Of a DNA stretch of 8,945 nt, positions 1 to 6,654 are shown piece by piece. The stretch is from an uncultured Solirubrobacteraceae bacterium (GTDB lineage: Bacteria; Actinomycetota; Thermoleophilia; Solirubrobacterales; Solirubrobacteraceae), in assembly GCA_955652215.1 (NCBI GenBank), contig CATPAX010000120.1:1-8945 (forward strand). Reading direction: 5' to 3'. The translations under genes and the position numbers were made by a program. Numbering within the stretch: position 1 is the first letter of the stretch; the number at the start of each line of letters is the position of its first letter. The notes beneath the pieces were generated by a model that ran no database searches, was not told where the DNA came from, and saw only the letters and a list, made by a program, of their open reading frames with translations.

Positions 1-1932
1 GAGACGTCTGGCTCGGGCGTCGCGTTCAGCCGCAATGAGGTCACTGGCGCGCCAGAGCCATCCGGCGACTTCCTTCCCAACGCGCAGGGCGAGGACGTCG
101 TCTCCGGCGTGCGAAACCCGCAGGACATCTCAGAGCTGCGCGACTGGATGCCCAAGGTCGCCGATCAGCTCGAGACGGTCCTGAGGCAGCTCGAGAGCCA
201 CTACCGGGACATGCAGGACACCGAGTTCACCGTGCAGGAAGGGCAGCTGTTCATGCTCCAGACCCGCAACGCCAAGCGCCCCGCTCAGGCTGCTGTGCGG
301 TTCGCGGTCGATGCGGTCAGGGAGGAGCTGCTTACCACGCCAGAGGCGATCGCCACGATCGACGCCGACTCCCTCGATGCGCTGCTGCATCCGTCGTTCG
401 ATCCGGACGTCGACTACACGGTGATCGCACGGGGCGTCGCCGCCTCGCCCGGCGCAGCCAAGGGCGAGATTGTGTTCACAGCCGACGAGGCAGTCGCCCG
501 CGCCGCGGACGGCGACGATGTGATCCTGGTGCGCTCGTTCACCGAGGCCGACGACGTCGCCGGCTTTCACGCGGCCGTCGGCATCCTCACCGCGGAGGGC
601 GGGAAGGCCTCCCATGCCGCCCTGGTGGCGCGCGGCATGGGCCGTCCGGCGGTGACAGGCGCCTCTGAGCTCGACGTCGACGTCGATGCCGGCGAGTTGC
701 GCGTCAATGGGCAGGTGCTCCAGCGCGGAGATCGGATCGCGATCGACGGAGGCACGGGGGCCGTCACGACGGATGACGTTCCGCTCGTCGAAGCCCAAGT
801 GAACGAGTACTTCAGGACCGTCCTTTCGTGGTCCAACGACCTCCGCACGCTCGGCGTTCTGGCGAACGCCGACACGCCCGAGGACGCCGCGCGGGCGCGA
901 AGGTTCGGTGCGGAGGGAATCGGGCTGTGCCGAACCGAGCACATGTTCATGGCCGCCGATCGCCAACCGAAGATGCGGGAGATGATCATGGCGGAGGACG
1001 ACGAGGGCCGCCGCAGCGCGCTCGATGAGCTCCTCACCTACCAGCAGGCCGACTTCGAAGGTCTGTTCGAGGCGATGACCGGCCTGCCGGTGACGATCCG
1101 GCTCCTCGACCCGCCCCTGCACGAATTCCTGCCCGATCGCTTCGAACTGCAGGAGCAGATCGCACGGGCCCGGCACGAGGACGACCCGGAGCTTGGCGGG
1201 CTCGAGCATGAGCTCGAGCGGGTGCGGTCGCTCGAGGAGACCAACCCGATGCTCGGCACCCGTGGCGTTCGTCTGGGGATCCTGCACCCGGAGATCTACG
1301 AGATGCAGGTCCGCGCGATCGCGCGTGCGGTTCGTGCCGTCGGCGAACGGACCGGCAACCCGCCGAGAGCCGACATCATGATCCCGCTGGTCGCCTACGA
1401 GCGAGAGCTCGAGCTTGTGCGTCAGCGGGTGGTGGCGGCGGCCGAAGACGAGGGTCTCGAGGCAGGCTCGGAATTCACCGTCGGGACGATGATCGAACTG
1501 CCGCGCTCGTGCATGATCGCGGAGCGCATCGCCCGCTATGCGGACTTCTTCTCATTCGGCACCAACGACCTGACCCAGGCCGGGATCGGGTTCTCCCGGG
1601 ATGACGTCGAGGGACGGATCATCCCAACCTACATCGAGGAGAAGATCCTCACCGCCTCGCCGTTTCAGACGATTGATGACGTCGGCATTGGCGAGTTCGT
1701 AAAGATCGCGATCGAGCGCGGCCGGGGAGAGCGGGCCGATTTGGGGCTCGGGATCTGTGGCGAGCATGGCGGGGACCCAGACTCGATCCGCTTCTTCCAC
1801 GCCATCGGTCTCGATTACGTGAGCTGCTCGCCGTTTCGCGTTCCGATCGCTCGTGTGGCAGCCGCCCAGGCTGCGATCGCCTCGCCGCGAACAGACGCAG
1901 GGCAGAGGCCTGACGGGGTTCGACGCCCATGA
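1..1932 (+). CDS. ppdK: Pyruvate, phosphate dikinase (5'-partial: central and PEP/pyruvate domains)
   Basis: Interconverts pyruvate, ATP and Pi with PEP, AMP and PPi in the cytoplasm, at the glycolysis/gluconeogenesis node. The frame is open from base 1 and gives 643 residues; PPDKs have about 880, so some 240 N-terminal residues of the ATP-grasp domain lie outside. The first codons already match the family (GSGVAFSRN, then NAQGEDVVSG), so the GTG at 109 is internal and not the start. In fragment numbering, the phosphohistidine motif GGKASHAALVARG carries the catalytic His at 205 (bases 613-615). The C-terminal TIM barrel shows GIGLCRTEHMF, PMLGTRGVRLGI, MIELPR, FSFGTNDLTQ and GICGEHGG with the catalytic Cys at 586 (bases 1756-1758). 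The end GLDYVSCSPFRVPIAR is typical, followed by a tail of about 20 nonconserved residues. Oddity: the regulatory Thr two residues before the catalytic His is Ala. The stop overlaps the next gene's ATG. Identity is very secure. Confidence 0.97.
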   Translation, partial: ETSGSGVAFSRNEVTGAPEPSGDFLPNAQGEDVVSGVRNPQDISELRDWMPKVADQLETVLRQLESHYRDMQDTEFTVQEGQLFMLQTRNAKRPAQAAVRFAVDAVREELLTTPEAIATIDADSLDALLHPSFDPDVDYTVIARGVAASPGAAKGEIVFTADEAVARAADGDDVILVRSFTEADDVAGFHAAVGILTAEGGKASHAALVARGMGRPAVTGASELDVDVDAGELRVNGQVLQRGDRIAIDGGTGAVTTDDVPLVEAQVNEYFRTVLSWSNDLRTLGVLANADTPEDAARARRFGAEGIGLCRTEHMFMAADRQPKMREMIMAEDDEGRRSALDELLTYQQADFEGLFEAMTGLPVTIRLLDPPLHEFLPDRFELQEQIARARHEDDPELGGLEHELERVRSLEETNPMLGTRGVRLGILHPEIYEMQVRAIARAVRAVGERTGNPPRADIMIPLVAYERELELVRQRVVAAAEDEGLEAGSEFTVGTMIELPRSCMIAERIARYADFFSFGTNDLTQAGIGFSRDDVEGRIIPTYIEEKILTASPFQTIDDVGIGEFVKIAIERGRGERADLGLGICGEHGGDPDSIRFFHAIGLDYVSCSPFRVPIARVAAAQAAIASPRTDAGQRPDGVRRP

Positions 1933-3176
1933 GCACAGTTACCACTGAGCCGCTTGACGTCGATCGGGCGCGGTCGCACTTCTCAGCTCTGGCCCGCGAA
2001 GTCCACGGGCATCCGGCGCGGTTCTTCGACGGTGCCGGAGGCTCGCAGGTGCCAGACAGCGTGATCGACGCCGTCTCCGGCTATCTGCGGCACTCGAATG
2101 CCAATCAGGGCGGCGCGTTTCCGACCTCGGGCGAGACCGATCGCATCATCGACGCGGCGCACTCCGCGGCTGGCCACCTGGTGGGCGCGCACTCCGGCGA
2201 GATCGCGTTCGGCGCGAACATGACGACGCTCAACTTCCTCCTCACACACGCACTTGGCCGCACGCTGAGTTCTGGTGACGAAATCGTGGTCACCCAGCTC
2301 GACCACGAGGGCAACGTCAGCCCCTGGCGCCTGTTGGCGCAGGACTTGGGGCTGACGGTCAGGACCGTCGCCATCCGGGCCGAGGACGGCGCTCTTGCGC
2401 TGGATGAGCTCGAGGATCTGCTCAGCCCGCGCACCCGAGTCGTCGCCTTCCCGTTGGCATCGAACGCGCTCGGGACCGTGCCCGACGCCGGACGGATCGT
2501 CGAGGCCGCGCATCGAGTTGGCGCGCTCGCCTGGGCCGACGCAGTTCACGCGGCGCCCCATCTCGCGCTCGACTTCCACGGACTGGGTCTCGACGTGCTC
2601 CTCTGCTCGCCATACAAGTTCTTCGGCCCCCACCTCGGGGTCGCCGCGATCCGGGAGGAGCTCGCCCGCAGCTGGCCGGCCGAGCGGGTCTCGCCCGCGG
2701 CGGAGAATCCGCCGGGGCACCGGTTTGAGACAGGCACGCTCAACCACGAGGCGCTGGCAGGCGTCATCGCGGCCGTCGACTACATCGCCGAGCTCAGCGG
2801 AATCGACGGATCACGTCGTGAGCGGCTGCTCGCCGCCTACTCGATGATCGGAGACCACGAGCGTGAGCTGTCAGTGCGATTCCTCGAGGGAGCGGCCCGC
2901 GTCGAAGGCCTCGCCGTCTACGGGAACACCGATAGCGCCCGGGTCATCGACCGGACCCCGACCTTCCTCGTCACGCTTGCGGGACAGTCGCCGGAAGCCA
3001 CGGCACGTGCACTCGGCGAGCGCGGGTTCTTCGTCTGGCACGGCGACTTCTACGCGCCGGGTCCCGTCCACGCGGTTGGCCTTGATGAGGACGGCGGCGT
3101 TCGCGTCAGCTTCCTTCACTACAACACGCTCCAGGAGGTCGACGACCTGCTCGACACGCTCCGCGAGCTGGCCTGA
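1929..3176 (+). CDS. Cysteine desulfurase-like class V aminotransferase (PLP enzyme, lacks the desulfurase cysteine)
   Basis: A 415-residue fold-type I PLP enzyme, closest by eye to the cysteine-desulfurase-like VC1184-type subfamily (TIGR01976). The PLP-binding Lys is K230 in SPYKFFGPHLG. H126 in LDHEGN would stack on the PLP ring, D204 in WADAVHAAP would bind the pyridine nitrogen, and ETGTLNHEA (267-275) is the usual later motif. Length is normal. True desulfurases carry a persulfide-forming Cys in a C-terminal loop; here that stretch reads VWHGDFYAPG (369-378) with no Cys. The only cysteine in the protein is C226, beside the PLP Lys. Desulfurase activity is therefore doubtful, and a lyase, epimerase or other PLP reaction is equally possible. 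The ATG at 1929 overlaps the PPDK stop (ATGA) and has no strong Shine-Dalgarno, so translation is probably coupled. The family call is firm; the substrate is unknown. Confidence 0.9.
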   Translation: MSTVTTEPLDVDRARSHFSALAREVHGHPARFFDGAGGSQVPDSVIDAVSGYLRHSNANQGGAFPTSGETDRIIDAAHSAAGHLVGAHSGEIAFGANMTTLNFLLTHALGRTLSSGDEIVVTQLDHEGNVSPWRLLAQDLGLTVRTVAIRAEDGALALDELEDLLSPRTRVVAFPLASNALGTVPDAGRIVEAAHRVGALAWADAVHAAPHLALDFHGLGLDVLLCSPYKFFGPHLGVAAIREELARSWPAERVSPAAENPPGHRFETGTLNHEALAGVIAAVDYIAELSGIDGSRRERLLAAYSMIGDHERELSVRFLEGAARVEGLAVYGNTDSARVIDRTPTFLVTLAGQSPEATARALGERGFFVWHGDFYAPGPVHAVGLDEDGGVRVSFLHYNTLQEVDDLLDTLRELA

Positions 3177-3196
3177 GCGCGTCGCTGTCACAGGAT

Positions 3197-3246
3197 CGGG
3201 CGTTCCCGGAATTCCCGCCTCCCGCGGAACTGAGTCTCGGCGAGAC
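3197..3246. terminator. Possible weak bidirectional terminator in a convergent gap
   Basis: The 73-base gap between two convergent genes holds two small hairpins. One is CGGG-CGTT-CCCG at 3197-3208 (4-bp stem) and the other is GTCTC-GGC-GAGAC at 3234-3246 (5-bp stem), the latter just outside the stop codon of the minus-strand gene. Neither is followed by a T-run, and stems this short occur often in GC-rich DNA. The location favours a terminator, but the structures are weak. Confidence 0.2.
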
Positions 3247-3249
3247 CGA

Positions 3250-4083
3250 TCAGGCGAGCGCGTCGGCGGACAAACCCACGAGCTCGGCGCTTTGCTCCCA
3301 CAGCGCGCGAGCGAGCATGTCGTCCTGGGCCTGAGCGTTGGGTGCAGTGACCTTCTCGTCCTCGATGTACTGGCCTGTAAGAGACGCGGCCTGATCAGAC
3401 AGGGCAAGCCAGACCAGCGAGCGGGCGCCGCGTTCAGGCGAGCGAAAGAACGGCGACCCGATCGTGGTGAGGATCTTCCAGATCCCGTTCTCGTTCTTGC
3501 CGAATCCCGTGCGCACAACGCCCGGGTGAAAGCAGTTCGCGTGTAGCTCGGGCGCGCGCCTTGCCAACTCGCGCGTGAAGAGGATGTTGCAGAGCTTCGA
3601 CGTGCCGTAGACCTTCATCGCGGAGTACGACTTCTGCGACTGCAAGTCATCCAGATCCAGCAGCCCCGACTTGTGCGCATCGGAAGCGGTTGTCACGACA
3701 CGCCCGCCGGATAGGCGATCGCGCAGAAGATTCGTGAGCAGAAACGGCGCAAGGTGGTTTAGCGCGAATGTCCGCTCGAAGCCCTCCGAGGTCTCCTGGC
3801 GCGAGGCGAACAGAGCGCCCGCGTTATTCGCCAGCACATCGATCTGCTCGTAGCTCCCCCGGATCTCCTCGGCGAGCCTCCGGACATCGGACATGAGCGA
3901 CAGGTCGGCGACGTGCTCGTGCACCGGCGCACCATCGCCTGCCGCGGCCGCCTGCGCCGCCACGGCCTTGACACGCTGGGGCTCGCGGCCCACCAGAGCC
4001 AGGCCCGATCCCCGCTTCGCCAGCTCGATGGCGGCAGCCTGGCCGATGCCGCGAGTGGCGCCTGTGAGCACGACGAAGGTCAC
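3250..4083 (-). CDS. Short-chain dehydrogenase/reductase, retinol dehydrogenase-like
   Basis: A 277-residue classical SDR, an NAD(P)-dependent oxidoreductase of the cytoplasm. The Rossmann glycine motif TGATRGIG is at 7-14, VADLS (58-62) is the adenine-contact Asp region and NNAG is at 86-89. Catalytic residues are N109 (ALNHLAPFLLTNLL), S134 (TTASDAH), Y159 and K163 (YGTSK), followed by HPGVVRTGF at 186-194. The set is complete, so the enzyme should be active. The layout (NH-APFLLTNLL, AS-AH, HPGVVRT) resembles the RDH11-14/WWOX-type branch, in which bacterial members mostly have unknown substrates. The basic residues R33 and R37 after the second strand hint at NADPH preference. The start is GTG at 4083-4081; an in-frame TGA lies six codons upstream (complement of 4099-4101), so no longer protein is possible. 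GGA directly precedes the GTG and no good Shine-Dalgarno is seen. It diverges from the methyltransferase gene. Confidence 0.93.
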   Translation of the reverse strand: MTFVVLTGATRGIGQAAAIELAKRGSGLALVGREPQRVKAVAAQAAAAGDGAPVHEHVADLSLMSDVRRLAEEIRGSYEQIDVLANNAGALFASRQETSEGFERTFALNHLAPFLLTNLLRDRLSGGRVVTTASDAHKSGLLDLDDLQSQKSYSAMKVYGTSKLCNILFTRELARRAPELHANCFHPGVVRTGFGKNENGIWKILTTIGSPFFRSPERGARSLVWLALSDQAASLTGQYIEDEKVTAPNAQAQDDMLARALWEQSAELVGLSADALA

Positions 4084-4142
4084 TCCGAATGACTCTACTC
4101 ATCTGCTCGCGGTGGATCAGATCGGTCTCATAGACTCGACCC

Positions 4143-4174
4143 AAGGCTCCGCCACGGCGGACTACGGGAGCCTT
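4143..4174 (+). promoter_or_regulatory. Inverted repeat covering the ribosome binding site of the methyltransferase/glycosyltransferase pair
   Basis: AAGGCTCC (4143-4150) and GGAGCCTT (4167-4174) are perfect 8-base inverted repeats 16 bases apart, nine bases before the ATG at 4183. The right arm contains most of GGGAG (4166-4170), the only Shine-Dalgarno-like run upstream of that start (12-base spacer). Between the arms lies a second perfect dyad, TCCGCC-AC-GGCGGA (4148-4161), sharing three bases with the left outer arm. In RNA the two helices would compete or form a shortened nested structure, which could expose or hide the ribosome binding site. Alternatively it is a DNA operator dyad. The repeat is directly visible; its function is inference. 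Confidence 0.45.
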
Positions 4175-4182
4175 CCATCCAC

Positions 4183-4866
4183 ATGCCCTCCGACTTCGCG
4201 ACGTCTGCTCTGGACCGTGCTCGCGTGATACGGCGCGAGGCCAGATTTCTGGCGGCGCTCAGGGCGCTACCGCTCAAGGTGGCGGCGTTCCAGTGGCGAG
4301 CCCGCAGGCTGGCTGTCCGCTCGGGCGACGAGTTCAGCTGGCAGTCCGCGACCCGTCCGCCGAAGCTCGCGACGCTGCTGAGCGTCGCGGAGAACCGGCG
4401 ATCGGTGGTGGAGCTGGGGACCGCGACCGGATGGACCTCGATCTCGCTGCTGCTGGCCGACCCGATGCGGATCCTCGTCAGCTACGACCTGGTGCGCCGA
4501 CCGGAGCTGGACCGGTATCTGCAGCTGGTGAGCCGATCGGTGCGCAGGCGGCTGCAGTTCGTCTGCGCTCCGGGAGACCAGGGTCCGCACGGTGTTAGGG
4601 GGGTTGAGCTGCTGTACGTCGACAGCTCTCACGCGCGTGCAGCGACGGTCCGAGAGGTGCACGCGTGGAAGCCGGTGCTGGCCGACGGCGCGGTGATCGT
4701 GTTCGACGACTACACCCACGGTGATTACCCGGGGATACGCGAGGCTGTCGAGGACCTGGGGCTCGAGGGTCACGAGCGTGACGGCCTGTTCGTGCATCAC
4801 GTGGGCGCGGCCGGCGGGAGCGCCCCTCGCCCCGATCGGGGTCTGCATGTCACCCAAGCGCTATGA
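4183..4866 (+). CDS. Class I SAM-dependent methyltransferase (Methyltransf_24-like)
   Basis: A 227-residue protein with a Rossmann-type methyltransferase core. SAM motif I is VVELGTATGWTS (75-86) and the acidic residue after strand 2 is in SYDLVRR (100-106). The later strands are ELLYVDSSH (142-150) and GAVIVFDDYTHGDYPG (169-184), the VDxxH...DDY pattern of the Methyltransf_24 group, whose members often modify sugars or small secondary metabolites. The first 60 residues are basic and helical (RRxARFLxALRALPLK) and may be an accessory helix or a membrane-surface contact; no signal peptide or membrane span is seen. The C-terminal 20 residues are a Gly/Pro-rich tail. The ATG at 4183 is preceded by GGGAG at 4166-4170; a GTG at 4225 is an alternative start without a better ribosome binding site. 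The stop overlaps the glycosyltransferase start (ATGA), so the two are cotranslated and probably act on one product, with the acceptor unknown. Confidence 0.88.
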   Translation: MPSDFATSALDRARVIRREARFLAALRALPLKVAAFQWRARRLAVRSGDEFSWQSATRPPKLATLLSVAENRRSVVELGTATGWTSISLLLADPMRILVSYDLVRRPELDRYLQLVSRSVRRRLQFVCAPGDQGPHGVRGVELLYVDSSHARAATVREVHAWKPVLADGAVIVFDDYTHGDYPGIREAVEDLGLEGHERDGLFVHHVGAAGGSAPRPDRGLHVTQAL

Positions 4867-5993
4867 GCCTGGTTGCCGGGGGGCCGTACTACTACGCACT
4901 TCGGCCTGACTCGAACATCGGCGGCGAGGTGTACGAGCGCAGGCTGCTGGAGCGTTTGCCTGCACACGGCGTCGATCTGGTCCTCGGCCTGCCGCGCGAC
5001 AATTGTGTCCGGGAGTTACCGCCGGGATGGCAGGTAGACGTGCTGCGACATGGCCGAGGGTTGCATTGGACTCGGGCTCCCCTCGTGTACACGCCGTACG
5101 TGATGCGGCTTCTGCGTGGGGACAGGGTCGACCTTCTCAGGGGTCACTCGGTGCGTTACTCGGGCCCTTCTCTCCTACTCGGTCGTACGCTCGCGCGGTC
5201 CCGCGTTCCGGTGGTGATCCACCACCACCACCTGTATCCGAGGTGGGCACGGCTCGAGGCCGCGATTCTCAGGCAGGCCGACGCTGTCATCACCGTGTCC
5301 GAGTACTCACGGGCGCAAGTGGTCGCCGCTGGGGTGCCTCCTGAGCGGATCAGGGTCGTCCACGAAGGAGTTGCCAGGCCACCCATCACTGAGGGCTGGG
5401 CCGGTGCCTGGCCGGCGGAAGGCCTGCGGCTGCTTCACCTGGGACGCCTCGAGGCTCGCAAACGACCAGCGGTCGCGGTCGACACACTTGCCGCCTTGCG
5501 GCTCGGGGGTGTGCCGGCGTCTCTCGTCGTTGCCGGCGAAGGCCCGCTGCGGCCGGAGCTGGTCGAGCGCGCTTGGGCGGCAGGTGTCAGCGATGCGGTT
5601 CGCTTCGTCGGACGCGTGTCCGAGGTAGACAAGTGGCGGCTCTACGACAGCGCCGATGTGCTGCTGTTCGCTTCAACGCTCGAGGGCTTCGGGCTGGTGA
5701 TAGCCGAGGCCCAATCCCGCGGCGTGCCGGTCATCGCTGCGGCAGGGACTGCGACGGTCGAGGCCTTCGAGCCCGATCGAACGGGCTTGCTTGCCGCGCC
5801 GGATGGCGAGGCGTTCGCCGCCCGGGTCCGTGAGCTGACCGACGATCACCTACGGCAAGAAATGAGAGCGCGTGCCTCGCAGTTCGCCGCGCGCTTCGAC
5901 TGGGATGCTTGCGCGGCCGGAGTCGCGGAGGTCTATCGCGACGTCGTGGGAGAGGTTCGCTCTAGGTCGTTCGCTACCGCCGCGCGCTGTTAG
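4863..5993 (+). CDS. Glycosyltransferase family 4 (GT-B fold)
   Basis: A 376-residue cytoplasmic or membrane-associated GT4 retaining glycosyltransferase, of normal family length. N-terminal lobe: SNIGGEVYERRLLERL (17-32) is the glycine-rich loop seen near the start of GT4 enzymes, HHHHLYPRW lies at 120-128, and ADAVITVSEYSR (139-150) precedes the linker. C-terminal lobe: LHLGRLEARKRP (191-202) contains the phosphate-binding Arg/Lys pair R195/K200, VVAGEGPLR is at 222-230, and EGFGLVIAE (274-282) is the E-x7-E donor-binding motif, followed by SRGVPVIA (285-292). The usual motifs are present, so activity is expected; donor sugar and acceptor cannot be read from sequence. There is no transmembrane segment. 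The ATG at 4863 overlaps the methyltransferase stop and has no Shine-Dalgarno of its own, implying translational coupling. The gene stops at 5991-5993, immediately before sequence coding for a truncated GNAT-like protein. Confidence 0.94.
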   Translation: MSLVAGGPYYYALRPDSNIGGEVYERRLLERLPAHGVDLVLGLPRDNCVRELPPGWQVDVLRHGRGLHWTRAPLVYTPYVMRLLRGDRVDLLRGHSVRYSGPSLLLGRTLARSRVPVVIHHHHLYPRWARLEAAILRQADAVITVSEYSRAQVVAAGVPPERIRVVHEGVARPPITEGWAGAWPAEGLRLLHLGRLEARKRPAVAVDTLAALRLGGVPASLVVAGEGPLRPELVERAWAAGVSDAVRFVGRVSEVDKWRLYDSADVLLFASTLEGFGLVIAEAQSRGVPVIAAAGTATVEAFEPDRTGLLAAPDGEAFAARVRELTDDHLRQEMRARASQFAARFDWDACAAGVAEVYRDVVGEVRSRSFATAARC

Positions 5994-5997
5994 GCTC

Positions 5998-6066
5998 CGT
6001 CGGGGTACGGCTGAGATCCGCCGGCTGGTTTGCGATCCCGCCGAGCCGCGCGCGGGGGAGCGGGTG
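5998..6066 (+). pseudogene. Untranslated 5' remnant of the GNAT-like gene
   Basis: In the frame of the downstream GNAT-like gene, this stretch reads RRGTAEIRRLVCDPAEPRAG and then ERV, leading straight into the ATG at 6067. By recollection of the family, this resembles the segment joining the two GNAT domains of actinobacterial tandem-GNAT proteins (pattern G-x-GEIR-L----P-AG--L--AC). No start codon with a ribosome binding site lies ahead of it, and 5' of about base 5995 the same frame is out-of-frame glycosyltransferase sequence. It appears to be coding sequence left behind by a deletion. The comparison is from memory and needs an alignment. Confidence 0.4.
6054..6060 (+). promoter_or_regulatory. 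Strong ribosome binding site that fixes the GNAT-like start
   Basis: GGGGGAG lies 6 bases before the ATG at 6067 (a GTG at 6064 is adjacent and in frame). It is the clearest Shine-Dalgarno sequence in the window and argues that the shortened protein is translated from here rather than from any codon inside the glycosyltransferase gene. Confidence 0.5.
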
Positions 6067-6648
6067 ATGTCGGCGTGCATGCAGCGAATGGACGGTTGGT
6101 CGGTCTCGCGGAGGTTCGCCGACGGATCGCTGCCATCGCTCGCTACCTACGGCGTGCCGGCGTGCTGGCCGCACATCCGCAAGCTCTACGAGGCGTCCGG
6201 ATTCGTTCACCGCGGTAAGACGGAGGTGATCCTCGTGGCCGGGGTCGACGAGCTCCCCGCCTCGGCTCCGCTGCCGATCCCAGGAGCCACTGTGCGACGC
6301 TCAGTCGGAGACTGCGGCACGCGCTTCACGGTCGTGCTTGGCGACGAGACGGTCGGCTACATCGAGGTCGACACGGACGCGACGCAGGCGGGCACACGTC
6401 AGCAGTTCCGCGCTTGGGCCGATATCGGCAACCTCCATGTAAGCGCCTCACGTCCGTGGACTGAGACTGCGGTCTATCTACTTGCAGCTGCGGCCGACTG
6501 GCTACGCCTCGGTCGTATCGAACGCATCCTCGCGTATGTGTGGCCCGAGGAGCACGACCGTCACTCGTTTCTCACTGCCCACGGGTTTCGCGAGCTGACG
6601 CGCACGGATCGACGCTGGCAACACGAAAGCACCTCGGCCAACCGATAG
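6067..6648 (+). CDS. N-terminally truncated GNAT-family protein (C-terminal acetyltransferase-like domain)
   Basis: 193 residues from the ATG at 6067. The segment RRFADGSLPSLATYGVPACWPHIRKLYEASGF (15-46) and the following TEVILVAGVDELP (52-64) match, by recollection, the hinge of actinobacterial tandem-GNAT proteins of about 300 residues. The rest is the second GNAT domain: VRRSVGDCGTRFTVVLGDETVGYIEVD (76-102), IGNLHVSASRPWTETAVYLLAAAADWL (120-146) and RHSFLTAHGFRELTR (165-179). The first domain is absent, since the glycosyltransferase gene occupies that place. The acetyl-CoA pyrophosphate loop (R/Q-x-x-G-x-G/A) is replaced by RPWTET with no glycine, so acetyl transfer is doubtful. It is either a decaying gene or a fragment kept for another purpose. 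It follows the glycosyltransferase by 73 bases on the same strand and converges on the MFS gene with a 6-base gap. A start within the glycosyltransferase gene (GTG at 5872) would add about 40 shadow residues and is less likely. Confidence 0.7.
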   Translation: MSACMQRMDGWSVSRRFADGSLPSLATYGVPACWPHIRKLYEASGFVHRGKTEVILVAGVDELPASAPLPIPGATVRRSVGDCGTRFTVVLGDETVGYIEVDTDATQAGTRQQFRAWADIGNLHVSASRPWTETAVYLLAAAADWLRLGRIERILAYVWPEEHDRHSFLTAHGFRELTRTDRRWQHESTSANR

Positions 6649-6654
6649 CCCGCG

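Noticed and set aside
130..1287. Long minus-strand open frame (385 codons) opposite the PPDK gene.
   Set aside because: High-GC shadow of a strongly conserved gene; no recognisable domain in its translation.
2871..3518. Minus-strand open frame spanning the end of the PLP enzyme gene and the end of the SDR gene.
   Set aside because: It overlaps two genes with intact catalytic motifs in other frames and has no family features.
5220..5232. Run of four histidines in the glycosyltransferase (residues 120-123), considered as a metal site or tag.
   Set aside because: It sits where GT4 enzymes often carry one or two His before a Tyr/Pro stretch; the native context is continuous and nothing suggests an engineered tag.
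5999..6066. TPP-riboswitch-like wording: CGGGG followed by GGCTGAGA, then a GC-rich stretch before a start codon.
   Set aside because: Only three bases lie between the two conserved pieces, leaving no P3 helix. The second conserved half (ACCTGAT...TAATGCC) is absent, and the same bases read well as GNAT-family coding sequence.
5872..6066. Longer start (GTG at 5872) for the GNAT-like gene, overlapping the glycosyltransferase.
   Set aside because: The extra 40 residues are out-of-frame glycosyltransferase sequence without GNAT features, and a much better ribosome binding site serves the ATG at 6067.
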